Assembly: GCA_041687495.1 (NCBI GenBank)
Contig: JAWLBR010000048.1
Coordinates: 1-21,550 of the forward strand
Origin: JAWLBR01 sp041687495
GTDB lineage: Bacteria; Bacillota; Limnochordia; DTU087; JAAYGB01
Direction of reading: 5' to 3'
DNA: 21,550 nt
The position numbers were made by a program, and so were the translations under genes. Position 1 is the stretch's first letter; every line of letters starts with the position of its first letter. Below the pieces are notes generated by a model, which saw nothing but the letters and a program-made list of their open reading frames with translations, searched no databases and was not told the origin of the DNA. Below, piece after piece: positions 6,734 through 14,132 of the stretch.

Positions 6734-8365
6734 ATGCATTTGAAAAAGAGCTTGCTTGTCTCGCTTTTGGCATTGTTGGTCGTAGGACTAACAGTGAGTG
6801 CATTTGCCGCTGAGCAGCCCAAGTATGGTGGCGTTTGGAAAGACGCTCTTCAGCAGAATCCGCCACACTTGGATCCTGTGCAAGCAACTGACACTACCTC
6901 GGCTGAGGTAGGGTACCAGCTGTTCGAAACTCTAGTTGCCATCGACAGCGAGGGCGAGTTGTACCCGCTGGCAGCTGAGTCATGGGAAGTTCTCGATGGC
7001 GGAACTCGCTTCATCTTTAACCTACGCAAGGGCGTTAAGTTCCACGCCAGTACTGAGGGTGGCACACCTACTGCCAACGGTGGTCGGGAAGTCACTGCCC
7101 ACGACTGGGTTTGGACTTTCAACTACATCGCTGATCCAGATACTAATTCTCCCCGTGCTTACTTCATCGACATGGTGAAGGGTTACGAAGAGTATCGGCA
7201 GGGTCAGACCGAGAATATCTCTGGAATCAAGGCTCTCGATGACTACACCCTGCAAATTGAGACGTCATACGCTTTTGCCCCGTTTGTTCAGGTTTTGACC
7301 TACAACACCTTCGTGGTTCTGCCTAAAGAAGACGTGTCGAAGTGGGGTAAGGAGTTCAACTTCCATCCGGTGGGCAGCGGTCCTTTCAAGTTCGAGGAGT
7401 GGAAGCAGGACGAGAAGGTCGTTCTGTCCCGCAACGAAAACTACTGGATGAAAGATGAGTTTGGCAACCAGCTGCCGTACCTGGATGGTATTGAGTTCCG
7501 GATCATCATTGACTACACCATCATGTACACCGAGTACAAGCTGGGCAACATCTACCAGACCTATGTTGACGATCCCTACTATGAAGAGGCTAAGGGCGGT
7601 ACCGTTGGTCAGTTCATGGAGAGGCCGCAGATGGGTACATACTATTTCGGCTTCAATACCGAGCTTGCACCGTTCAATGACAAGCGGGTTCGCCAGGCTT
7701 TCAACTACGCCATTAATCGTCAGGCTTTGATTGACCTGGTCATGAATGGTCGTGGAACTCCGGCTAAGGGTGTTCTGCCTCCTGGAATGTTCGCTTACAA
7801 CGAGAATCTGAGTGGTTACACCTACGATCCTGCCAAGGCCAGAGCTCTTCTGAAGGAAGCCGGTTATGGCAATGGCCTGGAAGTGACCCTGCAGTACAAC
7901 ACCAGTGCTGGGCACAAGCGGATCAGTGAGGCTCTCCAAGCTCAGTTCAGCCAAATCGGCGTTAAAGTTAACCTGCAAAACGTCGACTGGGGCGTTCACC
8001 TGGACACCGTCGAGCGCGGCGAAGTTCCGTTCTTCCGCATGGGCTGGGTTGTTGACTACCCGGATCCTGACAACTTCCTGTATACGCTTCTGCACTCAGC
8101 AAACATCGGAGCCCAGGGTAACTACTCCCGCTTCAACAATGCTCGGTTTGACGACTTGACTTCTGAAGCTCGAGTAGAAGGCGACCAAGAGAAGCGTCGT
8201 GAGATGTATCAAGAGGCTGAGAAGATTGCAGTGGAAGAAGCTCCTTGGCTGTTCATCTACCACTACGAGACTCACTCTCTGGTTCACGACTATGTCCGGG
8301 GCTATGAGTTGCCGGCCTTTGGCCAATATGCCAACCGGTTTGGGCGTGTTTGGCTGGATAAGTAA
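6734..8365 (+). CDS. ABC transporter substrate-binding protein, oligopeptide/dipeptide type
   Basis: This is an extracytoplasmic solute-binding protein of the SBP_bac_5 (OppA/DppA) family, 543 residues. It presents peptides, or sometimes oligosaccharides, to the two permeases encoded next. Family blocks include PPHLDPVQATDT, YQLFETLV, LAESWEV, FNLRKGVKFH, VGSGPFKFEEW, NDKRVRQAFNYAINR and the C-terminal PWLFIYHYETH. The N-terminus is a standard signal peptide: KK, then a hydrophobic run, then SAFA before AEQPKYGG, with cleavage near residue 25. There is no cysteine in the first 30 residues, so it is not a lipoprotein. GGGAGG lies 7 bases before the ATG. Codon use is strongly biased, as expected for a highly expressed protein. 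The ligand cannot be fixed from sequence; in uncultured anaerobes some relatives bind xyloglucan or other oligosaccharides. Confidence 0.95.
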   Translation: MHLKKSLLVSLLALLVVGLTVSAFAAEQPKYGGVWKDALQQNPPHLDPVQATDTTSAEVGYQLFETLVAIDSEGELYPLAAESWEVLDGGTRFIFNLRKGVKFHASTEGGTPTANGGREVTAHDWVWTFNYIADPDTNSPRAYFIDMVKGYEEYRQGQTENISGIKALDDYTLQIETSYAFAPFVQVLTYNTFVVLPKEDVSKWGKEFNFHPVGSGPFKFEEWKQDEKVVLSRNENYWMKDEFGNQLPYLDGIEFRIIIDYTIMYTEYKLGNIYQTYVDDPYYEEAKGGTVGQFMERPQMGTYYFGFNTELAPFNDKRVRQAFNYAINRQALIDLVMNGRGTPAKGVLPPGMFAYNENLSGYTYDPAKARALLKEAGYGNGLEVTLQYNTSAGHKRISEALQAQFSQIGVKVNLQNVDWGVHLDTVERGEVPFFRMGWVVDYPDPDNFLYTLLHSANIGAQGNYSRFNNARFDDLTSEARVEGDQEKRREMYQEAEKIAVEEAPWLFIYHYETHSLVHDYVRGYELPAFGQYANRFGRVWLDK

Positions 8366-8412
8366 TGGTTCGGTATGGACGCTGACACAGTCAGTGACCT
8401 GAATTGCATGGA

Positions 8413-8448
8413 GACGACCTGGGTCCGGTGAACCGGAGCCGGGTCGTC
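8413..8448 (+). terminator. strong intercistronic hairpin after the binding-protein gene
   Basis: GACGACCTGGGTCCGG (8413-8428), a TGAA loop and CCGGAGCCGGGTCGTC (8433-8448) form a near-perfect 16-bp stem with one mismatch and one wobble. It is followed by CCTTGTCCTTGT rather than a clean T-run. Such structures between binding-protein and permease genes usually act as partial terminators or 3'-end stabilisers that keep binding-protein mRNA in excess. Confidence 0.7.
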
Positions 8449-8524
8449 CCTTGTCCTTGTAATCACAGTAAATTGGATCCCACCTCGCCTGTACGGGGTT
8501 GAGATCTGGTTGGGGAGGAAGAAC

Positions 8525-9451
8525 ATGGGACGATACATTCTGCGTAGGCTGTTGGCTGCGATCCCGGTGTTCCTTGGTGTGGTTGTCGTAGTATTTATCC
8601 TGACGACCATAGTTCCTGGTGATCCGGCCCGTATCATGGCCGGTCAGGCGGGAAAGCCAGAGGATATCGCAAAGATTCGTAAAGACATGGGATTGGATGA
8701 TCCGATTCCGGTACAGATGATCAACTTTGTTAAGTCCGCTGTAACCCTCGATCTGGGGCGCTCATATCGCAATAACATGCAGGTTACAGAGGCCATTGCC
8801 TCAAGACTGGGAGCTACAGCGAAATTAGCCGGTTTGGGTATGCTCATTTCGATTGTTATCGGTATGACTGTGGGGATTATCTCCGCAGTTAAACAGTACT
8901 CTTTGCTTGACTATGGAAGCATGTTTTTGGCGTTGCTGGGCATTTCGGCCCCTTCATTTTGGGTAGGGTTGCTTTTGTTGTACGTGTTTGCAGTAGTCCT
9001 CAGGTGGATTCCTGGAACCGGTACTGGAAATGGTGAGTTTGTTTATTTGATCCTTCCTGCTGTTACACTGGGTGTGCGGCCAGCCGCACTAATTGCCAGG
9101 CTGACTCGTTCCAGCATGCTGGAGGTTGTGCGACAAGACTATATTCGTACAGCTCGGGCCAAAGGTCTTAGTTGGGTTCCAGTAACACTGAAGCACGCGC
9201 TGAAGAACGCTATGATTCCTGTAATAACTATTGTCGGTATCGAGACGGCAAGTCTGCTTAGTGGCGTGGTTCTCATTGAGTCGGTTTTCCAGTGGCCGGG
9301 TATTGGACGATTATTTGTAGAAGCTCTGACGTACAGAGACTTTCCCATCATCCGTGGACAAGTGCTTACTTTAGCCGGCTTGTTCATCTTTGCCAACCTA
9401 CTCGTGGACATTTCCTATGTGCTGTTTGATCCACGCATTCGCTACAGCTGA
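8525..9451 (+). CDS. ABC transporter permease, OppB/DppB type
   Basis: This is the first of two membrane subunits of the peptide-type importer, 308 residues. It begins MGRYILRRLLAAIPVFLGV, the standard OppB start followed by the first membrane helix. The periplasmic loop with VPGDPARIMAG and IRKDMGLDDPIPVQ is typical of the family. The ATPase-docking EAA loop is YIRTARAKGLSWVPVTLKHAL near residue 200. A frame open from a TTG at 8510 would place the start inside the ribosome binding site. GGGGAGG at 8512-8518 lies 6 bases before the ATG at 8525, so that ATG is chosen. It ends 44 bases before the second permease gene. Confidence 0.95.
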   Translation: MGRYILRRLLAAIPVFLGVVVVVFILTTIVPGDPARIMAGQAGKPEDIAKIRKDMGLDDPIPVQMINFVKSAVTLDLGRSYRNNMQVTEAIASRLGATAKLAGLGMLISIVIGMTVGIISAVKQYSLLDYGSMFLALLGISAPSFWVGLLLLYVFAVVLRWIPGTGTGNGEFVYLILPAVTLGVRPAALIARLTRSSMLEVVRQDYIRTARAKGLSWVPVTLKHALKNAMIPVITIVGIETASLLSGVVLIESVFQWPGIGRLFVEALTYRDFPIIRGQVLTLAGLFIFANLLVDISYVLFDPRIRYS

Positions 9452-9495
9452 CCCGACAACAAGTCCCGGCTACTATTATTGGGAGGGAACGATGC

Positions 9496-10422
9496 ATGAG
9501 AACAGCAACTCACAGTGCCTCCAGTGAGGAGGTTCGCTTACGCGAGAAGCGGCAGCCCGCCGGACGCAGCCTCTGGGTAGCGGGTTGGCGGAGATTGAAG
9601 AAGAACAAGCTGGCGATGGTTGGGTTGGGTATTGTGGTCATTATTGCACTGTTGGCCATCTTCGCCCCCTGGGTGGCGCCCTATGATCCAGTTGAGCAGT
9701 TGATCTGGACTGAGGGAAAGGCAGCTCAGTTGGCACCGCCCAGTGCCAAACACTGGCTGGGAACAGACTTATATGGGCGGGATATCTTGAGCCGAATCAT
9801 ATGGGGTGCTCGGATCTCCATGACCATTGCCGTATCTGCTACAGTGGTGTCTTTGGCCATTGGCGTTACGCTTGGTTCGTTGGCTGGCTACTATGGCGGC
9901 AAGATAGACGAGATAATCAGCTGGTTGATCAACGTTACGTACGCGTTTCCCTTTTTGCTGTTTGTTCTGTCTATCGTCGCCTTCTTACCAGCTAGTTTGA
10001 CCTTAGTGTTTGTCGCCATTGGATTTGTCAGTTGGCCGTCCATCGCCCGGGTGATCAGAGGACAGGTAATGGCAATTAAGGAAACCGAATTTGTCGAGGC
10101 CGCTAGGGCTTTGGGCGTCAACGATTTCAAGATTATCTTTCGTCACATTTTGCCCAATGTAATCGCTCCGGTCATTGTCCAGACTACCCTCGGTATGGGT
10201 ACGGTGATTATGATTGAGGCTAGTTTGACTTTCTTGGGCTTTGGTACCCAGCCCCCAACACCGAGTTGGGGATACGAAATTAACCTTGGGCGGGAATATC
10301 TACTGGCCGGCAAGTGGTGGTGGTCAGTCTTTCCCGGTGGGGCAATTTCTCTCACTGTCCTAGGATTCAACCTGTTTGGCGATGGGTTGCGGGATGCTCT
10401 TGACCCTCGCTTGAACAAGTAG
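9496..10422 (+). CDS. ABC transporter permease, OppC/DppC type
   Basis: This is the second membrane subunit of the importer, 308 residues. It has the family's charged N-terminal extension, then KKNKLAMVGLGIVVIIALLAIFAPWVAPYDP (first helix and N-terminal domain), then KHWLGTDLYGRDILSRIIWGAR. The EAA loop is FVEAARALGVNDFKIIFRHIL, and the end carries GFNLFGDGLRDALDPRL. GGGAGGG lies 8 bases before the ATG. It is the last gene of the operon. No ATPase genes follow: a T-rich stretch, a small dyad and a terminator come next. The complex must therefore use ATPases encoded elsewhere. Confidence 0.95.
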   Translation: MRTATHSASSEEVRLREKRQPAGRSLWVAGWRRLKKNKLAMVGLGIVVIIALLAIFAPWVAPYDPVEQLIWTEGKAAQLAPPSAKHWLGTDLYGRDILSRIIWGARISMTIAVSATVVSLAIGVTLGSLAGYYGGKIDEIISWLINVTYAFPFLLFVLSIVAFLPASLTLVFVAIGFVSWPSIARVIRGQVMAIKETEFVEAARALGVNDFKIIFRHILPNVIAPVIVQTTLGMGTVIMIEASLTFLGFGTQPPTPSWGYEINLGREYLLAGKWWWSVFPGGAISLTVLGFNLFGDGLRDALDPRLNK

Positions 10423-10483
10423 CTTTTTTTATGAGCTGATTGCCAACTTAGCTCAGATAAGGTAAGTGAATCGGTATTGCCCG

Positions 10484-10520
10484 GAAAGAGGCCAGAGCGC
10501 GTTGCGCTCTGGTCTTTCTC
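10484..10520 (+). terminator. rho-independent terminator of the ABC importer operon
   Basis: GGCCAGAGCGC, a GTT loop and GCGCTCTGGTC (10490-10514) form an 11-bp stem with one G-T pair, followed by TTTCTC. Flanking AAAGA and TCTTT extend the pairing. A weaker 6-bp dyad, TGAGCT/AGCTCA (10432-10455), lies between the last permease gene and this site, after a run of eight T. Confidence 0.8.
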
Positions 10521-10578
10521 ACATTAGCTTTGGAATGTTATTCCTAACAGTAACTAGACTAGCACTCTCGCAAGAATG

Positions 10579-10587
10579 TGGTATAAT
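10579..10587 (+). promoter_or_regulatory. extended -10 promoter for the small ORF and metA
   Basis: TGGTATAAT is a perfect extended -10 element (TGn plus TATAAT). The -35 region 17 bases upstream (CTAGCA) is weak, as is usual for extended -10 promoters. It is the first promoter-like sequence after the importer terminator. It lies about 30 bases upstream of the small-ORF start codon and 150 bases upstream of metA. Confidence 0.6.
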
Positions 10588-10618
10588 TAATCACAATTGG
10601 GTCGGGAGGGAAAGAAGT

Positions 10619-10693
10619 TTGAACAAGACTGAAAAACATGAGTTATTCGGCGGCGAGTTGGGTATGTACAATGCAAAAGAGTACTGCCCATGA
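10619..10693 (+). CDS. 24-codon small ORF upstream of metA (leader peptide candidate)
   Basis: The frame starts with TTG, has GGGAGGG at 10604-10610 (8 bases upstream, near-ideal spacing) and ends at TGA 10693. It encodes a 24-residue peptide that begins (f)MNKTEKHELFGG and ends YNAKEYCP. It is 47 bases before the metA ATG and probably shares its transcript. The peptide is hydrophilic, without a hydrophobic segment or signal peptide. It has one internal Met codon and one Cys, so there is no run of Met codons as in a classical attenuator. I do not recognise the sequence. It may be a leader peptide that tunes metA translation, or a small functional protein. The strong ribosome binding site is the main evidence. 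Confidence 0.5.
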   Translation: MNKTEKHELFGGELGMYNAKEYCP

Positions 10694-10740
10694 TCCTGAC
10701 CTAACCCTGAAGGTCTGGCCGGGAAACGAGGAGGGTGCCG

Positions 10741-11658
10741 ATGCCAGTAAAGGTTCCTGACAATCTGCCAGCCAAGGAGATATTGACCCACGAAAACATT
10801 TTTCTCATGGACGAAACCCGAGCTCTCCAGCAAGATATCAGGGCATTACGGATTGCTGTACTGAACCTGATGCCTACCAAGGTAGTGACTGAAACACAGA
10901 TCTTAAGGGTACTCAGCAACTCGCCGCTACAGGTGGAGCTCACCTTGTTGCATCCGGCGACCCATGTGGCTAGGAATACGCCGGCAGATCACTTGGCTGC
11001 ATTTTACTGTACGTTTGGTGACGTCAAATCCAGGAAGTTTGATGGTTTGATCATTACCGGCGCTCCCGTTGAACACCTGGAGTTTACCGAGGTGACATAT
11101 TGGGATGAGCTCACCCAGATCATGGATTGGGCCGAGCACAGCGTGACATCAACGCTGTACATCTGTTGGGCGGCACAGGCTGGCCTTTACCACCGATATC
11201 AGATACCTAAGCATCGATTGGCCAGCAAGATGTTTGGGGTGTATTGGCACAGGATCAGAAAGCACAACACCGAGCTTCTACGGGGTTTTGATGAAGGTTT
11301 CTTTGCGCCTCACTCTCGGCACACAACTATCAAGAGAGAGGACGTGGAGAGGGTGGCGGAATTGGACCTACTGGCCGAGTCCGACGAGGCTGGCGTGTAT
11401 ATCGTGGCTGCGAAGAACGGTCGCCACATATTTGTCACTGGTCATTCGGAATATGATCGGGATACGCTTAAGTCTGAGTACGAGAGGGATATGGCGAGAG
11501 GTTTGCAGGTCAACGTTCCGGTTAACTACTTCCCCGGAAATGATCCCAATCAAGTTCCAGTCGTGCGCTGGCGAGCCCATGCAAATTTGCTTTTTGCCAA
11601 CTGGCTGAATTACTATGTTTACCAGGAGACTCCATATGACCTCAATCAAGTGAAGTAG
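10741..11658 (+). CDS. metA: homoserine O-acyltransferase MetA (predicted O-acetyltransferase)
   Basis: The protein acylates the hydroxyl of L-homoserine, the first committed step of methionine synthesis, in the cytoplasm. Its 305 residues cover the usual family length, and E. coli numbering is kept without gaps. The nucleophile is Cys142 (ICWAAQAG), and the His235/Glu237 pair is in VTGHSEYD. The C-terminus NLLFANWLNYYVYQETPYDL is canonical. Residue 111 is Glu (GAPVEHLEF), where the succinyl-CoA-specific E. coli enzyme has Gly. Glu111 marks the acetyl-CoA-using Bacillus type, so O-acetylhomoserine is the predicted product. GAGGAGG lies 6 bases before the ATG at 10741; GTG at 10735 would sit against the ribosome binding site. 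The gene stands alone behind the small ORF. No SAM riboswitch was recognised upstream. Confidence 0.96.
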   Translation: MPVKVPDNLPAKEILTHENIFLMDETRALQQDIRALRIAVLNLMPTKVVTETQILRVLSNSPLQVELTLLHPATHVARNTPADHLAAFYCTFGDVKSRKFDGLIITGAPVEHLEFTEVTYWDELTQIMDWAEHSVTSTLYICWAAQAGLYHRYQIPKHRLASKMFGVYWHRIRKHNTELLRGFDEGFFAPHSRHTTIKREDVERVAELDLLAESDEAGVYIVAAKNGRHIFVTGHSEYDRDTLKSEYERDMARGLQVNVPVNYFPGNDPNQVPVVRWRAHANLLFANWLNYYVYQETPYDLNQVK

Positions 11659-12064
11659 GAGGTCAATTTCAGCTCCATTGTGGATTAGTGGGAGTAGGTT
11701 GAGTCTAAGAATTCACTGGAAGTGTAGAATTGTACAGAACGTTACATGACTTTGTCGAGAACGGCAGGAATGTCGAAGCGCAGAGCATAATATACCAATT
11801 TAGTCAAGTAAAGTTTTTGTAATCAAAAATTCACACTTATAATGACAAATGGACTTGCGTCCTGGATTAGGATCAAATATAATTGGGTTATCGGTCAAAT
11901 GTAGTTCCCTGAATGGGTATTTTTTTGTTAGCTTTGGATATATGGTTGTGTTTGTCGAATTTTGGGGTGGTCTTTACGTGCGGGTTACAACGATTGAATT
12001 TGTGGTACACCCGCTTACATTGTGCAGATTTTTGTGGAAAGACTGCAGAAAGGATGATTTATAG
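11659..12064. other. 406-base intergenic region upstream of codY
   Basis: This AT-richer stretch has no supportable gene. A 71-codon frame ending against the codY ATG has no ribosome binding site and no family resemblance. It holds a -10-like TATAAT with an overlapping dyad (listed separately), a second weak promoter candidate (TTGAAT 11994, TACATT 12016), and AAAGGA about 10 bases before the codY ATG. No terminator is evident after metA, so read-through into codY is possible. Confidence 0.6.
11814..11843 (+). promoter_or_regulatory. codY promoter candidate with overlapping dyad
   Basis: TATAAT at 11838-11843 is preceded by TTGTAA or TTTTGT about 15-17 bases upstream. The -35 region is covered by a perfect dyad: TTTTTG (11814-11819), TAAT, CAAAAA (11824-11829). 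It starts about 220 bases ahead of codY, implying a long leader. The dyad is AT-rich and could be an autoregulatory site. It is not a good match to the CodY box AATTTTCWGAAAATT. Confidence 0.4.
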
Positions 12065-12844
12065 ATGCTGTTGAAGCGGATGCAAAACGTTTCTCAAATT
12101 CTACAGAACGAAGGTAACAATGTCAATTTTAGGGATTTTGCTGAGACCCTACGCAACACCTATGATGATGTTAACGTGTACTTGGTTAGCCGCAAAGGCA
12201 AGGTACTGGGCTACGCACTGGAGCAGGATGCTGAGAGTACTGAGTTTGATGCAGCGTGGCTGCACGTTGGCCGGATGCCTATGGATCTGAACTCGGCTTT
12301 GCTGAAGGTCGGAGCCACCTCCTATGGATCTGAGACCGGGGCCATGCTCGACCAGCCTAACGCCATGATTGTGCCGGTTGTTGGTGCTGGGCGGAGGGTA
12401 GGAACTCTCTTGTTCCTCAAGACCGCTGGCGAGTTTACCACCGACGATCAGGTTATTGCTGAGTACGCTGCTACTGCTGCCGGTATGATTATCTCTGCGG
12501 CGCTGACCGACGAGGAAGAGGACGAGGCAGAGGAGCGGCGTATGGCTCGTTCCGCCATTAAGAGCCTGTCCTACTCGGAGATTTTGGCTATGCAGCACAT
12601 TTTTGATGAGCTGCAAGGTGACGAGGGTCTACTGGTAGCAAGCCGAATTGCAGACGAGGCTGGCATTACCCGGTCGGTTATTGTCAATGCACTGCGGAAG
12701 TTAGCTTCGGCAAATGTCATCGAGTCCCGCTCACTGGGCATGAAGGGTACTTATTTGCGCATTCTTAATCGAGAGATCCGGACTGAGCTGGAAGCTCAAC
12801 GGTATCCATTCCTTAACACTCCTTCGGCAAAGCGGGAAGCTTAG
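12065..12844 (+). CDS. codY: global transcriptional regulator CodY
   Basis: CodY is the GTP- and branched-chain-amino-acid-responsive repressor of Firmicutes, controlling nutrient uptake and amino-acid synthesis genes. This copy has 259 residues, the normal length. It has an N-terminal GAF sensor (about 1-150), a linker rich in Asp/Glu (149-158), and a C-terminal winged helix. In the last, SLSYSEILAMQHIF and then VASRIADEAGITRSVIVNAL (191-210) and SLGMKGTYLRIL are almost identical to Bacillus. The sensor half is much less conserved. The segment after LGY lacks the equivalent of the Bacillus isoleucine-contacting Arg61, and the loop before MIVPVVGAG is several residues shorter. AAAGGA lies about 10 bases before the ATG. 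Unlike Bacillus, it is not next to codV/clpQ/clpY; it is flanked by metA and dinB. Confidence 0.97.
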   Translation: MLLKRMQNVSQILQNEGNNVNFRDFAETLRNTYDDVNVYLVSRKGKVLGYALEQDAESTEFDAAWLHVGRMPMDLNSALLKVGATSYGSETGAMLDQPNAMIVPVVGAGRRVGTLLFLKTAGEFTTDDQVIAEYAATAAGMIISAALTDEEEDEAEERRMARSAIKSLSYSEILAMQHIFDELQGDEGLLVASRIADEAGITRSVIVNALRKLASANVIESRSLGMKGTYLRILNREIRTELEAQRYPFLNTPSAKREA

Positions 12845-12865
12845 AGTAAGAGTATCTAGGAAACA

Positions 12866-12925
12866 AAAAGACCGTCCACATCAGCGGACGGTCTTTTCAT
12901 ATCGTGGTGGTTGAGCACCACTTTT
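12866..12925. terminator. tandem terminators between convergent codY and dinB
   Basis: The first is a perfect 12-bp stem: AAAAGACCGTCC (12866-12877), an 8-base loop, GGACGGTCTTTT (12886-12897). It carries A's on the left and T's on the right, so it can act in both directions. The second is GTGGTG/CACCAC (12904-12921) followed by TTTT, for the rightward strand. Confidence 0.9.
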
Positions 12926-12956
12926 ATGTACAATATCGATTGTCCCGTGACAGGAT

Positions 12957-14132
12957 CTAGGTAAGAATACCCCGTTTGACCACTGCTTTTCCGTATTTGA
13001 GGTTCAGCTTGTCTAGTGTTTCGGTGAGTCTGTCCTCGGTCTCCGTTTCAGCAAATAGACTTAGCTGTTGGGCTTGACCTAAGTTGGAAACATAGACTCC
13101 AAGTAATCGAAAGGCACCGTCGTCAACTTCGCGTTGAAATAGCTCCCAAGCTGTTTCGAATATGGTACGGTCATCGTTAAAGCCGTTGGGAAGAGTCTTA
13201 GCTCGAGTAACGGTGGTGAAGTCTTTGTATCTCGCCTTCAGTGTCACCGTTTTGCCGTATACTGCGCTTCGCCGCATCCGCCAGCCAACATTGGCAGCCA
13301 GTTCCGCCAAGGCTTTGCGGATGTCCGGCAGAGCCGATATGTCCTGACTAAATGTGTTTTCGTGCCCAATGGATTGGGCGTCGTCTTTGCCGGCTTCCAC
13401 AGCTCTGTGATCCACTCCTCGGCACAGCTGGTATAGATGCAGGCCATGCTGACCAAACCTGGCTGACAACCAGTCTATTCCTTTGCTGCGCAAGTCGGCT
13501 ACAGTCCTAATTCCGTAGCTGTGCAGTTTGGTCTCGGTCTTTTCTCCTACCCCCCAGAGCTGGCGGATATTTAACGAGAGCAGAAACTCGTCTACTTCCT
13601 GTCGGGTTAGGATCAGAAGTCCGTCTGGCTTACGTTGGTCTGATGCAAGTTTGGCCAGGAACTTGTTGGGGGCGATGCCGACAGAGGCTGTCAGATGAGT
13701 CTGGTCGCTTATCGCCTTCTTAATGGCCATCCCCATGGCTTCCAAAGAACCGTAGAAGTGCTCACATCCGCTCATGTCTAAGAAAGCTTCATCTACAGAG
13801 ACCGGCTCAACTACCGGCGAGAACGAACGGAAGATCATGTGGACCTCACGGGAAACCGCCTGGTAGAGTTCCATTCGAGTCGGTATGAATTCTCCGTGGG
13901 GGCAGAGCCTAACTGCTTGGGCGATGGGCATGGCTGAGTGGATCCCATAGCGCCTAGCTTCATAAGAGCAGGTGGCTACTACTCCCCGCGCTGATTCTTT
14001 ACGTCCGCCTACAATTACCGGTCTGCCCCGTAACTTGGGGTTGTCCCTTTGTTCGATGGCAGCGAAAAAAGCGTCCATGTCCACGTGCATGATCGTCCGA
14101 GCCCCGACGTTTTCTTGTTGACTGGTGGGCAT
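12957..14132 (-). CDS. dinB: DNA polymerase IV (Y-family, translesion)
   Basis: This low-fidelity Y-family polymerase copies past DNA lesions without proofreading. It has 391 residues. Palm metal ligands are Asp18 (HVDMDAFF) and Asp114-Glu115 (SVDEAF), and the steric-gate aromatic is Phe23. Finger residues include SYEARRYGI. Helix-hairpin-helix thumb segments are at QLWGVGEKTE and VADLRSKGIDWL, and the little-finger domain follows. A sliding-clamp-binding motif QLSLF is visible at 356-360, about 31 residues from the C-terminus. AGAAGGAG lies about 7 bases before the ATG at 14132. No LexA-type SOS box was found in the upstream gap. It is convergent with codY and divergent from the small-gene pair. 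Confidence 0.96.
   Translation of the reverse strand: MPTSQQENVGARTIMHVDMDAFFAAIEQRDNPKLRGRPVIVGGRKESARGVVATCSYEARRYGIHSAMPIAQAVRLCPHGEFIPTRMELYQAVSREVHMIFRSFSPVVEPVSVDEAFLDMSGCEHFYGSLEAMGMAIKKAISDQTHLTASVGIAPNKFLAKLASDQRKPDGLLILTRQEVDEFLLSLNIRQLWGVGEKTETKLHSYGIRTVADLRSKGIDWLSARFGQHGLHLYQLCRGVDHRAVEAGKDDAQSIGHENTFSQDISALPDIRKALAELAANVGWRMRRSAVYGKTVTLKARYKDFTTVTRAKTLPNGFNDDRTIFETAWELFQREVDDGAFRLLGVYVSNLGQAQQLSLFAETETEDRLTETLDKLNLKYGKAVVKRGILT

Noticed and set aside
7265..8095. 276-codon minus-strand frame antisense to the binding-protein gene
   Set aside because: It is the mirror of a highly codon-biased gene; it has no ribosome binding site and no domain.
10466..10618. Longer version of the small ORF starting at an upstream ATG
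   Set aside because: It would run across the terminator-promoter region, and only the TTG at 10619 has a ribosome binding site.
10520..10740. SAM riboswitch or T-box upstream of metA
   Set aside because: No recognisable conserved core of either; only a weak 4-5 bp dyad (GACCT/AGGTC) is present.
11930..12060. CodY boxes near codY
   Set aside because: The best stretch (ATTTTTGTGGAAAGA) differs from AATTTTCWGAAAATT at about five of fifteen positions.
11849..12064. 71-codon plus-strand frame ending directly before codY
   Set aside because: No ribosome binding site, odd composition, overlaps the probable codY leader and resembles no family.
12149..12616. 155-codon minus-strand frame inside codY
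   Set aside because: Fully antisense to a certain gene and without family features.
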